DNA of 64,000 nucleotides from Ciona intestinalis (lineage: Eukaryota; Chordata; Ascidiacea; Phlebobranchia; Cionidae), in NCBI RefSeq assembly GCF_000224145.3, contig NC_020172.2, positions 3,331,557-3,395,556 of the forward strand, given 5' to 3'. The translations under genes were made by a program, and so were the position numbers. The notes beneath the pieces are model-generated. The model was not told where the DNA came from. It ran no database searches and saw only the letters and a list, made by a program, of their open reading frames with translations. Below, piece after piece: positions 15,001 through 22,841 of the stretch; position 1 is the first letter of the stretch; each line of letters begins with the position of its first letter.

Positions 15001-18000
15001 AACCATATAACAGGAGTTTAACCTTCGCGCTGTCATTGTGGATTGTTAAGAAGCAATTGTACTCGGCGTCCGTGCACCAACACCTGATATTATTGCAATA
15101 AACGAGAATGGAACTCGGAGAGGGCGGCGCGCGCCCTAAAGAAAGAGCAGCCCCGAGGAGCCCGGACTTGCCCGGTGATAGGACGCGTTTCGTACAATAA
15201 TAAAGCTCCCTTGCCAAACAGTACATGTCGAAACCTGAGCGGCCGTAACAACAGACTTATACCGATTCATTTGCTTTTGATGCGCGGAGCTCCGGCTCGA
15301 GTGATGCGCGACTGGAAAAGCGAGGCTCGAAAATGCGTCATAAAATTCGAATAATGCTAGTATTTTTAAAAGCGTTGAACGCAGTAAAGTACAAAGTATT
15401 TCACCGCCAATACGCAGTAGATGTGGCCGTTAAACAGCGGAAAGCACGAGCGGGATTTTTTTAGCTGGAAACACTGCGGCTCCGGTTGCTATGATGAAGT
15501 TACAAAGAATCTGTCGAACGCTCACTCGGCGAATATGACATTCTAATCATGGAGAACAATGTGCGCACCTTGCTATTCGACCTATGTCGGGCGCGTGATG
15601 ATATGACGCCCTCAGTCGAAACATAACCTCGGCAGGAGTGACCTGACAGCGGAGAAAATTAAAGAAAGAAACTATTTTTACATCGACTATTTTTACACGC
15701 TTTACCCGGCGCGACTTTGTTCATTTCACATTACTTGCCCTTGACTGTAATTGGCGCGACGTGGAGCTAGCTTTCGTTTTACTAACACCTCATGCTCGCG
15801 GTCGGTTCCTTAAACTGCAAGGTACTGTATGGCGTCGATAGACCGCGCTCCGGCGTCCCCTAGCCTGGGCTATTTACTTTTCCGCGTACTTCAAATAAGA
15901 AATAGCAATGTGAGTTACGCAAGCCGGGGCACGAATCGACATTGCTGGGCTAAACGCTAACCGCGTTCGGGCAAGAACAGCCCTCTCGCCGGGCGACGGA
16001 TTAAATTGTTGATGTTGATATATGAATGAATGTAATTTATGCTCGCGTGACCGGAAAACGACAGTCGTTAAACACGGGTGTTTTGTTTTATACACCGCGT
16101 GCCAGCTTACGGTTTATCAAGTATGTTACTTTGTGCGTAAATATTTTTTTTATTTTTGTTTTACAGCTGGCTGATAAATTGGACAGCCCATTAGTGGCCA
16201 CTGGGTTGAAACAATTGCCCTTAAGTGTCTTGCCTACGGACACATACGCCCACAATGGTAGCTGTAACAATCTCGCGACAAAACAGCTCATAAAGCCGAC
16301 AATTTCGAACTGGTAATTATACCAGCAGCACTTGTAACCGTTACGTTTTAGTCACCGCATTGTAGTGTGTGGTAAAATATATAGTATGGTGGGAAAAGAT
16401 GGGACATCGTTTCGTTCTATACTCTCGCCCATTTAGTAATACTAATAAACGAACATTCAAAGAATTATTTGAATGTGTTTAGATCGTTGCATAGGCCGTT
16501 GTTAATTGTTAAAAACATGATCCGAATATTTGGATATGATGTGCTAAAGGTGTCCCATCTTCGCCCACCCTACTATACCAAGTTAAGACTAGTCTTTTCA
16601 CTTTTCAGGTAAAACTGTGGTTTTCAGTTAATTTTAATAAATACAAAGAAAACAGGCACATTTATTTAAATAAATATTATGTGCTGATTTGATATTCCAT
16701 CTTTTTTCATTTTTGATTGTAAAATGTTTATTTAGTGTATTAAAATATATATTTACACAATCTTAATTACAGACTCATATGACTTTTCCAAATACATCTA
16801 TGACCTTTGATATCAACAGTATTCTAATGAACTTTTCTATTTACCCAGCAGGTGCGTCACTTATAATTAAATTATAAATTACACATGGGCTGTTAATTAA
16901 CAAAGTTTGTATATAACGTCATACAAAGCAGTACATAACACTGTAATCTAATGTATAAAGAAGATTGGACACCTTTTTATTCTATTTTGTCGTTTAATTT
17001 GGTAGTAAACAAAAGAACATATATTAATGAATTATAGATCCATATCCTCACGACACCTATATACTGTTGTTATTACAGTCAATGAAAGTCATAAGGTGAC
17101 GGTTTTATAATCTTTTGAATTTGCTTTGTTTACTATCGAATGAAACAAGAAAATAGAATGAAAAGGTGTCCCATCTTCCCCCACCTTACTCAACATTGGA
17201 GGTTTTTTACTTACCACGTCAACAATCTTCTCAAAATGAACTTCCACTGTACAAGAAGTTGCTTCTTTATGATTCTCGCTGTCATGTATGAGGACAGATA
17301 GTTTTTTGGATCGAATCTTGTTGGCCCGGTAACCGAAAACGAAAAGCATGGAATCTATTACGTTCGATTTTCCACTTCCGTTTGGTCCAATGATGGCTGT
17401 GAAGCTCTGTGGTAAAAAGTAGGTAAATGGTTTTTGATTATATTTTATGTGGGTGAGGTTTTACAATCTACAGTATGCCATGGAGCCTTGAAATTCAGGT
17501 CAGAGTTTGCTATTACCCCTAAGAATTAGGTCAGAGTTGGCCCCTAACCCTGTGATTTAGGTCACAGCTGACCCATTACCCCTACACCCAGAGTGTAACA
17601 ACTTGTTAGCTAAAAATTAGAAATTGGTAACACATAAACAACACGCATAAGTATTAAGAATACATAACGACAGAAATAGCGTCATTTTATGAATACTTTT
17701 GAATGTCATACTATTTAGGAACCAGAAATAATATCAAATAATAATAATTGTTTAAAATTGTTAAATTAAAATATTGTTTATAAATGACTTGTTTATTTTT
17801 AATCATGTTTCAATTTAGATTAGATGTATTTATATTGTACACATTTAATTAGCAAGTTACTACTTTAGCTCTGTTTTAAACAACTTTAAGTTTATTTATA
17901 TCCCAAAATTATGAGAAGAAATCCTGATATCAATAACTAATTAAACAGCAATTGATTTAAATGCTATGGGTCAACTGCTTAATCAGAAATATCTATTTGT

Positions 18001-19582
18001 TTAAAAGGTAATTATTAATGGAAACTTACTCGGTTTGAAATGAAGTTTACTTTGTAATATGTAAGACTTGTATAAGTCAAATTCATTAACTTTTAATAAA
18101 AAAAAAACTATTCTGAAAAAAGAACTATTTTGATGACGAATAGAAAAGTTGAATATGATATTGCAATTTTTTTTATTGTGCTTAATTTTAAATTGCAATA
18201 TTCTTATTCATGTTCTACCAGGGTAAACAGGAAACAGCTTATAAGGGATGTCTCATTTTTGGAAAGCACGATTTTGGCCAAAGTTGTTTTGCTCTATTAC
18301 CCCAACTTGAAACATTGGGGATTAAAAATTAATGATTAAAAACATCTACAAAACCTGTATTACTCTGGAATTCTGGTTATTATATCCTATAATTTATTAC
18401 ACTGCATTAATAAGTAAACAAGTTAAAAACAACCATATTATTTTGTTTTAAAAATGCACGTCAAACCATTTCTGCCCCTTACACATGAAAAAAACCAAGT
18501 GTATTGCCTAAAATAAATTCCGCGAATCTGACCCTGACCTGGTGGCTGGTGCTCATAGAGTTAAACTTGTGTAAAGAAATACAGCTAAGATTTGGCGCTA
18601 CGGAAGTCTAACCGAGAAAAATCAAGTCCAGGAAATGTAGCAAAGATTGGTGCCTATGATCAAATGATTATATCACATACCTTGTGAAAAGGACCAAGTA
18701 CCCTCTTGCCTGCATACGACTTAAAGTTGTAATTAACAATGTGGGTTATGATCAAGCGAGGGTCTCCGCTCCCAAACTGTCCGAACACATGAGGTGGAGG
18801 ACCTACGGTGATCCCCTCCGGGAGATCCAACTGCTCATCCTTATTTTCTTCAGGAGGAGCAGACTCTTCAACCTCCACTGTTAAATAAAAGAGAGGTTTT
18901 AGAAATCTTAGTCACAGGCGCCATTTTTAAATTTTGTAACCAAGTCTGAATGGACATTGTTCCAATGCAGTTACATTCATAGCTTCAAATATAGGAAACT
19001 TTATCGACTATCGTGTGCGTAGTGCATTACTTTCTAATTTTATTCTGCTTGTTTGGGTGGGCAAATTGCATGTAACATCATAACATGGTATAGCCACTAT
19101 GGCGAGTAGCGACCGTGCTTCTTTTCTTCCAATTAAATGTAAATATGTGTTTAACTGTAAGCCTGTAACAACTGTTGTTTTATCCTTATATCCTGTCTTT
19201 TCGTTTTAAATATTTCCAAATCTTCGTTATCATAATCGAAGAGACAAATAAAGACATTTTTTCATTCTATTTTATGTACTATTTGGTAGTAAACAAAGAA
19301 CATTCAAAAAATTATAAAACCGTATTCTCACCACTTCCAAAGACTGTTGTTATTTGATAATATGTGCTAAATATGTCCCATCTTACCCCACAGTACTATC
19401 TATATGACTCTCTTATGTACTATCTTTTAATTAATATCAAGTAAAAACAAAATATATAAATATATATATTATATACATTCAATTGTATCCTTACTGTTTT
19501 CTTGTGCAGGTTCAGCAGTTTCTGCCTGGTTAGGTTCATCATTATTGTTTGTAGTATTTGCAGAATTTTGTTCAGTATTCAT
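1..19582 (-). CDS. SMC4: SMC4, condensin core ATPase subunit (3' end outside window)
   Basis: SMC4 pairs with SMC2 in condensin and compacts mitotic chromosomes. Nineteen exons with GT-AG borders and matching phases read: 19582-19495, 18877-18681, 17406-17215, 14492-14316, 12817-12712, 11275-11089, 10504-10364, 10033-9883, 9624-9460, 5657-5421, 5152-4967, 4517-4356, 3502-3302, 2838-2686, 2426-2198, 2034-1845, 1514-1380, 1050-859, 396-211. They give about 1,090 residues against roughly 1,290 in vertebrates. Walker A GPNGSGKSN is at about residues 102-110, followed by a long coiled coil, the hinge (about 585-745) and the returning coil. The ABC signature and Walker B should lie below position 1. 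The start ATG (19582-19580) opens an acidic, Asn/Glu-rich N-terminus; exon 2 begins by completing a Met codon. Exons 7-9 occur twice (see the duplication entries) and exon 17 has a frame break at an ambiguous base. Identity is by residue-level resemblance to vertebrate SMC4 throughout. Confidence 0.96.
90..160. mobile_element. MITE A, degenerate end fragment
   Basis: Only the part ATATTATGTGCCAAAGGCGT followed by CATCTTACCCCAC remains, in the intron after SMC4 exon 19. Confidence 0.6.
737..797 (+). mobile_element. SINE central-domain fragment
   Basis: AATTGCTCCAACCCAGTGGT and GGGTTGTCCAAATTGTCA, in the intron between SMC4 exons 18 and 19. Confidence 0.7.
1380..1514 (-). other. SMC4: SMC4 exon 17 with reading-frame break at an ambiguous base
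   Basis: The exon starts by completing an Arg codon and reads YVKCEKSIENT, then continues toward a single N at position 1439. Upstream of the N the frame runs into TAG shortly after it. Downstream the correct frame (LEEEWKTLEVDGAAVLQ) is shifted by one base. Restoring the frame needs one extra base near the N. The donor at 1379-1378 and the phase of exon 18 agree with the shifted frame, so a base-calling error at the N is the simplest explanation. Confidence 0.75.
2066..2178 (-). mobile_element. SINE tail-domain fragment
   Basis: Contains GACAGTCGTTATATATAACA and ACACACCTCGTGCC; SMC4 intron between exons 15 and 16, starting 32 bp beyond exon 16. Confidence 0.75.
2861..2955 (-). mobile_element. 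SINE tail-domain fragment
   Basis: GAATGTAACTTGTTTTATCC ... ACACCTCGTGCCAGC, starting 23 bp upstream of SMC4 exon 14. Confidence 0.75.
2981..3290. repeat. Tandem repeat, about 105 bp unit, three copies
   Basis: Each unit carries AGATCACATT and GTTTAAACGCTACTACGAAG then a GCATGCTAT-like end. It fills the intron up to the donor of SMC4 exon 13. Related single pieces occur near 11500-11610 and 53150-53200. Confidence 0.8.
3564..3765. mobile_element. MITE A, degenerate copy
   Basis: Both ends recognisable but decayed (TATATAGTAGGTAGGGTTAT ... CCTACAGTACTATAT). SMC4 intron 12, next to the intact copy. Confidence 0.7.
4115..4312. mobile_element. MITE family A, intact copy (reference description)
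   Basis: About 200 bp. One end reads TATAGTAGGGTGGGGGAAGA, the other is its inverted complement (CCCATCCCCCACCCTACTAT), so it is a short non-autonomous DNA element with inverted ends of about 30 bp. Internal landmarks are a GGTAGTAAACAAAGAACATT-like core, an ATTATAAAACCGTATCCTCA-like box and a TTAAAACACGATCAGGATAT-like box. Insertions are flanked by TA/ATAT, consistent with a TA target. No transposase. It lies in the SMC4 intron between exons 12 and 13. Confidence 0.9.
4755..4955. mobile_element. MITE A, near full length
   Basis: Ends at 4955, 12 bp from the end of SMC4 exon 11 (4967), so the intron begins almost inside the element. Confidence 0.85.
5658..7660. other. SMC4 intron between exons 9 and 10
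   Basis: About 2 kb if block copy 1 is used. Apart from MITE ends and the duplicated part from 6969, I see no exon; the protein model is continuous across it. Confidence 0.75.
7351..7602. mobile_element. MITE A, two end fragments (in duplicate block copy 1)
   Basis: Fragments 7351-7416 and 7501-7602 both keep CATCTTACCCCACAGTACTA. The same pair recurs at 9151-9402 because of the block duplication. Confidence 0.7.
8305..8390. mobile_element. MITE A, truncated (in duplicate block copy 1)
   Basis: Keeps the left end and the GGTAGTAAACAAAGAATA core only. Counterpart at 10107-10190. Confidence 0.75.
8716..8765. other. Assembly gap of 50 N in an SMC4 intron
   Basis: Exactly 50 N between the two near-identical exon 7-9 blocks, a placeholder length rather than a measured gap. 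Confidence 0.99.
9151..9402. mobile_element. MITE A, two end fragments (in duplicate block copy 2)
   Basis: Counterpart of 7351-7602 with a few substitutions. Confidence 0.7.
10107..10190. mobile_element. MITE A, truncated (in duplicate block copy 2)
   Basis: Counterpart of 8305-8390. Confidence 0.75.
10831..11000. mobile_element. MITE A, right end lost
   Basis: Homology breaks after TGCTAAAGC. SMC4 intron between exons 6 and 7. Confidence 0.8.
11276..12711. other. SMC4 intron between exons 5 and 6
   Basis: Contains the MITE at 11658, a relic of the 31384-type foldback at 11357-11390 and an open plus frame at 12089-12319 with no support. Confidence 0.7.
11658..11856. mobile_element. MITE A, full length
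   Basis: Opposite orientation to the 4115 copy (internal boxes reversed). SMC4 intron between exons 5 and 6. Confidence 0.87.
12818..14315. other. SMC4 intron between exons 4 and 5
   Basis: One internally deleted MITE; otherwise AT-rich with a short TATA run near 13830. No gene seen. Confidence 0.7.
12861..12986. mobile_element. MITE A, internal deletion
   Basis: Both ends present but the central core is missing, leaving about 125 bp. Confidence 0.8.
14720..16010. other. GC-richer segment in the SMC4 intron between exons 3 and 4
   Basis: Clearly less AT-rich than its surroundings, with GGCGGCGCGCGCC and many CG dinucleotides. It holds a 112-codon minus frame at 14888-15226 without recognisable motif. 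No clear terminal repeats seen. It ends at a SINE (16022). Confidence 0.55.
16022..16275 (-). mobile_element. SINE, long copy lacking the head
   Basis: Tail, linker and central domain all present (AGTGTCTTGCCTACGGACAC), in the SMC4 intron between exons 3 and 4, next to the GC-rich segment. Confidence 0.8.
16377..16578. mobile_element. MITE A, full length
   Basis: Both ends present, in the large SMC4 intron between exons 3 and 4, just beyond a SINE. Confidence 0.87.
16955..17190. mobile_element. MITE A, two half-elements head to head
   Basis: The first half runs forward to CTGTTGTTATTAC, the second restarts with the core reversed and ends CTTCCCCCACCTTACT. The result is a large palindrome ending 25 bp from SMC4 exon 3. 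Confidence 0.8.
17407..18680. other. SMC4 intron between exons 2 and 3
   Basis: AT-rich; a direct repeat of AGGTCAGAGTT-type phrases at 17495-17580. No gene or intact mobile element recognised. Confidence 0.7.
19253..19401. mobile_element. MITE A, left end lost
   Basis: Starts in TTCATTCTATTTT and ends CATCTTACCCCACAGTACTA, in SMC4 intron 1. Confidence 0.8.
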
Positions 19583-20149
19583 TGTTTAAGTAGCAAAAAA
19601 CAAAAGTAATTCTATGCTGACATTGTCAATTTTCTGCATTACAGTAACATGAATGTAAATACATATGCTGACTTTATTGCAAAAACTAGGTATTTCAACT
19701 GTTTGACTTAAGTTAACAAAGCAAGCTGTGCATATATGACTTGAAAATGAAATAACACAGAAGTGACTTTTAATAAAAGGGGGTATATTATACATATAAT
19801 ATATTATATAAATATGTAAATATTGCAATACATATTACATGTTCATTTTAAAACTGCACAAATCAAGTTTTTTGTCTGTTCGACTTAAGTACAAAAGGTA
19901 AACAAAGCAAGATGTGTAGATACGACTTAGAATGACACATCAGTGACTTTTAATGAAAAAAGGTATATTGTAAATATTGCAACACATATGTTTACTTTAC
20001 AATTGCACAAATACTATGTAAATAACATGTAATAATGCACCAATATATGAAATGTTACTAAATAACGCTTATGTAAAAACTAAAAAGATCAAGGCTTTTA
20101 ATTAAAAAATGTATAAAAACATGATAAGAAATGTTAATTGTTTATATCA

Positions 20150-20343
20150 TATTGTAGGGTGGGAAAGATGGGACACCTTTAGTATGTAATATCCGTAACA
20201 TGATCGTGTTTTAAACAATTAACAACAGTGTATGGGGACCGTGAGAATACGGTTTTATAATTCTGTGAATGTTCTTTGTTTACTACCAAATGGGACGAGA
20301 AAATAGAATAAAAAGATGTCCCATCTTCTCCCACTATACTACA
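20150..20343. mobile_element. MITE A, full length, downstream of the sulfotransferase stop
   Basis: Ends 43 bp from the stop codon, so it probably forms part of the 3' UTR or the short spacer to SMC4. Confidence 0.87.
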
Positions 20344-20385
20344 TGTTTAGTTTTGCTTCAAATACGAAATGTAAAAATAACTACA

Positions 20386-21861
20386 TTACACATAGCGTTC
20401 ATACTCTGGGCAGTCATAGCCAAATTCTTTCAACACTTTTCTCACTTCAGTAATACCATCATTTATTAAAGTAACCATCCAATTAGAGTATGGGTTCTGC
20501 TTTCTTTTTGGCCTTTGAAATGCACCATTGAGGTTTTCCTGTGTGCAAATTAGCCTAGCTTCAAGATTTGGAATATGTAAACCAGTGAACTTTACCACAC
20601 GCCTTAGTTCTGGGATCGGATTTTGTACCAGATTTTCATAGAAAACGACGGTGGTTTCTTTTCTAGCCTCAAGGTGAACTTTTATAATTCTTATCCATTT
20701 TTGCATCTTGTAAGGAACAAACTTGGGCCATTTTTTCCCGGTAAAGCTGGACTGGTTAGCAAAACCAGTATGACTGTCACTTAAACATCTGTTAAATTCG
20801 GAAAGGATTGCATCAAAGGGGTTACGAATGACGAGAATTAGTTTGTCGAAATGAGACGAAAACTGGAGCGTTTCTTTATGTGATTTTATTATTGCACATT
20901 TTTTCAATTGCCACTTCTCAATTTCTCCAAGAAAGCCTTTTCTGTATAAGTGCTCATCCGAATAAATGCTACCGGTATATAAACCAGTTGCCTGCTCCAG
21001 CAAATGTCTTATCCAAGTATTTCCAGAGCCAGGAAAACTGATGAGACCCGTCAAATCGGTTTTATTTTGTGAGTGTAAAAAGTGTTTCTTAGAGCACACA
21101 GGGTTTTGTACATTAGTCCGAATTAAATTTGCAATATTTTGAAGTCTATTTCTTGCTCTAAATCCATTAGATAAATAAATTGAATCGGCACAGAAGCATT
21201 TTAAAGCTGTAGAATTGACCACAGAGTACATAGACTGATTTTGTTCACAGTATAACATACATTGCATTGAAAATAATTGAAGTTTGGGCAGATGTTTAGT
21301 ACTACTCGAAGGCGAATATTTTAAAGTATTTAATTCAACATGGGAAAAATTAATAGATCGACACTTATTCGTCAATTTGTATGCTGATGTATCATTTCTA
21401 CTACAATTACTTAAAAAACTGGTATCGGAATTAAAGATTAGATCATGCCGTATTTCATGACCGCATATACAGCTGGAAACTCCGTTAAATACAGCATACA
21501 TATGCTCAATTTGAGAACACATAAACACACATTTCCATACAGATCGAGCAGAAAATGTTTTTACAGGCATTTCTAATACGCTAAATGCTGTGCTATTAAA
21601 GCAACCAATACTTTCATATTTGCAACTGATATTTGCAAATTCTGGGTTGAATGCCAAATCAGTATCTGGGACAGATCTTATGTTAATTAAATCAAAATCG
21701 TGTAAATTTAAGTGTTTTTTAGGAAGATAAGCATTAAATGTAACACTGTATTGCACTGCATATAAATTACATGGAGCTATACAGAGAAGACGGAAAAAAT
21801 TTTCCGCTAGGAGGCGATGACAAATTCGTTTCTCTATTTTATGGGGAGCAGTTAGTTTCAC
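20386..21861 (-). CDS. WSC-domain sulfotransferase, WSCD1/2-like, single exon, start unresolved
   Basis: A 491-codon open frame ending in TAA at 20388-20386. Residues about 80-163 and 167-255 are two Cys-rich WSC-like segments. From about 270 it is a sulfotransferase fold: SFPGSGNTW at 275-283 is the 5'-phosphosulfate (PAPS) loop and VIRNPFDAILSEFNR near 344-357 is the 3'-phosphate site. This order matches the WSCD1/WSCD2 family, thought to be Golgi type II membrane enzymes; the acceptor is not visible here. The frame opens with GTG after an in-frame TAA and its first ATG is at codon 98, inside the first WSC segment. No signal anchor is obvious. The first 40 or so codons resemble an inverted repeat at 22373-22433, and a pyrimidine-rich stretch before TATAG near 21780 looks like an acceptor. 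An upstream exon is therefore likely; a truncated retrocopy is the alternative. Confidence 0.85.
   Translation of the reverse strand: MKLTAPHKIEKRICHRLLAENFFRLLCIAPCNLYAVQYSVTFNAYLPKKHLNLHDFDLINIRSVPDTDLAFNPEFANISCKYESIGCFNSTAFSVLEMPVKTFSARSVWKCVFMCSQIEHMYAVFNGVSSCICGHEIRHDLIFNSDTSFLSNCSRNDTSAYKLTNKCRSINFSHVELNTLKYSPSSSTKHLPKLQLFSMQCMLYCEQNQSMYSVVNSTALKCFCADSIYLSNGFRARNRLQNIANLIRTNVQNPVCSKKHFLHSQNKTDLTGLISFPGSGNTWIRHLLEQATGLYTGSIYSDEHLYRKGFLGEIEKWQLKKCAIIKSHKETLQFSSHFDKLILVIRNPFDAILSEFNRCLSDSHTGFANQSSFTGKKWPKFVPYKMQKWIRIIKVHLEARKETTVVFYENLVQNPIPELRRVVKFTGLHIPNLEARLICTQENLNGAFQRPKRKQNPYSNWMVTLINDGITEVRKVLKEFGYDCPEYERYV
21755..21817. repeat. Inverted repeat arm 1
   Basis: On the minus strand CTAGCGGAAAATTTTTTCCG then TCTTCTCTGTATAG; matches arm 2 at 22373-22433 on the plus strand at roughly 85 percent by eye. 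It overlaps the 5' part of the sulfotransferase frame. Confidence 0.75.
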
Positions 21862-21885
21862 GGTTTATACACATAAGATATAAAC

Positions 21886-22072
21886 CCCTAACCTCTAACC
21901 CCTAACACTAGCCCCTAACCTCTAACCTCTAACCCCTAACTCCTAACCTCTAACCCCTAACCTCTAACCTCTAACCTCTAACCTCTAACCCCTAACCCCT
22001 AACCCCTAACCCCTTACCCCTAACCCCTTACCCCTAACTCCTAACCCCCAACTCCTAACCCCAAACTCGTCA
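21886..22072. repeat. Telomere-like heptamer satellite
   Basis: About 26 units of CCCCTAA with CCTCTAA, CTCCTAA and CCCCTTA variants, i.e. TTAGGGG/TTAGAGG on the minus strand. It sits just upstream of the sulfotransferase frame. Confidence 0.93.
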
Positions 22073-22111
22073 AACAAAAAAAAACTTGAAAAAAAAAAGA
22101 TAAAAAAGTAT

Positions 22112-22200
22112 TCCACTGTGCGGGACTCGAACCCGGTAAAAATGAAACAAAGAGAGTGTACGACCGCACGCAAACCGCTACACCACAGACTCGACGAAAG
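22112..22200 (-). pseudogene. tRNA-like relic
   Basis: Keeps an A-box-like TGGTGTAGCGGTTTGCG and a perfect B box GGTTCGAGTCC, but the acceptor stem does not pair in register and the anticodon arm is irregular. A SINE head or pseudo-tRNA. Confidence 0.6.
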
Positions 22201-22372
22201 TAAACGCAACGAAAGATCGTATATAACCGACCTAATGTGGGAAATATGTTCTTACTTGTGTTTTATGTATTTGGAAAGGTATTTTTATTATTTAATTAAT
22301 TTGTTTTACACTTATTAACACTTTGTAGTGCTGTTTTGTTCGTTTTTTCGTATTTTTTAATTTAAATAATTA

Positions 22373-22433
22373 CCGCCTCTAGCGGAAAAATTTTTCCGTC
22401 TTCTTTGTATAGTCCCATGTATATAAATTAAGG
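22373..22433. repeat. Inverted repeat arm 2
   Basis: CCGCCTCTAGCGGAAAAATT then TTTCCGTCTTCTTTGTATAG. The two arms enclose the heptamer satellite and the tRNA-like relic. Confidence 0.75.
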
Positions 22434-22603
22434 TCCACCATAAATACAAGACACAATAATGTTAAAAACAAAACAGATAGCACCTTTCGTTTGATTAAAG
22501 ACATAATTAACAGTATTAACACATTACAAAAACAAATATTAACACTGTGGAAATAAGAAGCAAGTTTAGATTGGAAGTCCTACTTTATAAGTAACAAACA
22601 GCT

Positions 22604-22841
22604 TTAAAATATTGCTACCAAAACGCATTGCAACAATTCTTGGTTTCCTAAATCTGCATTGTATTGCTTAAATAACGTAGCTGAACTAATAGATTTTGTT
22701 TTAAGGTCTGTACATACGAAATTATAACTTCTACGTACGCCAGTCTATGCACTTACCATTATATTTTACTGCAAAAACAGAAACGTCGCTGCAACAGATT
22801 ACATCTAAGCCACTTTTCGCCGTTTTGGCGCCAGAAAACAT
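22604..22841 (-). CDS. Possible small two-exon gene of unknown function
   Basis: I do not recognise this product. ATG at 22841 opens 28 codons (starting MFSGAKTAKSGLDV) to a strong donor GTAAGT after 22757. A CAG acceptor before 22680 continues the frame for 24 codons to TAA at 22606-22604, giving 53 residues. Support is only the clean donor, the matching phase and a stop-free first exon of unusual composition for this AT-rich region. It could instead be the first exon of a longer gene with another acceptor, possibly the sulfotransferase downstream, or chance. Confidence 0.3.

Larger units (their letters stand above)
12712..19582 (-). other. SMC4: SMC4 exons 1-5: N-terminal ATPase head
   Basis: These exons encode the N-terminal half of the ABC-type head. 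Exon 2 carries ITHIVNYNFKSYAG and GPFHK, typical of the first strand of SMC4 heads. Exon 3 carries Walker A and FGYRANKIRSKKLSVLIH. Exon 4 has VSRTARKDNTSQYF and ends HNRFLILQ; exon 5 starts GEVEQIAMM, the Q-loop region. Cumulative phases are 1, 0, 0, 0, 1, so the model is consistent without forcing any border. Confidence 0.94.

Noticed and set aside
14888..15226. 112-codon minus-strand frame
   Set aside because: Only open because the region is GC-richer; no motif or splice context.
22112..22200. tRNA gene on the minus strand
   Set aside because: Internal promoter boxes are good, but acceptor stem and anticodon arm do not pair in register; treated as a relic.
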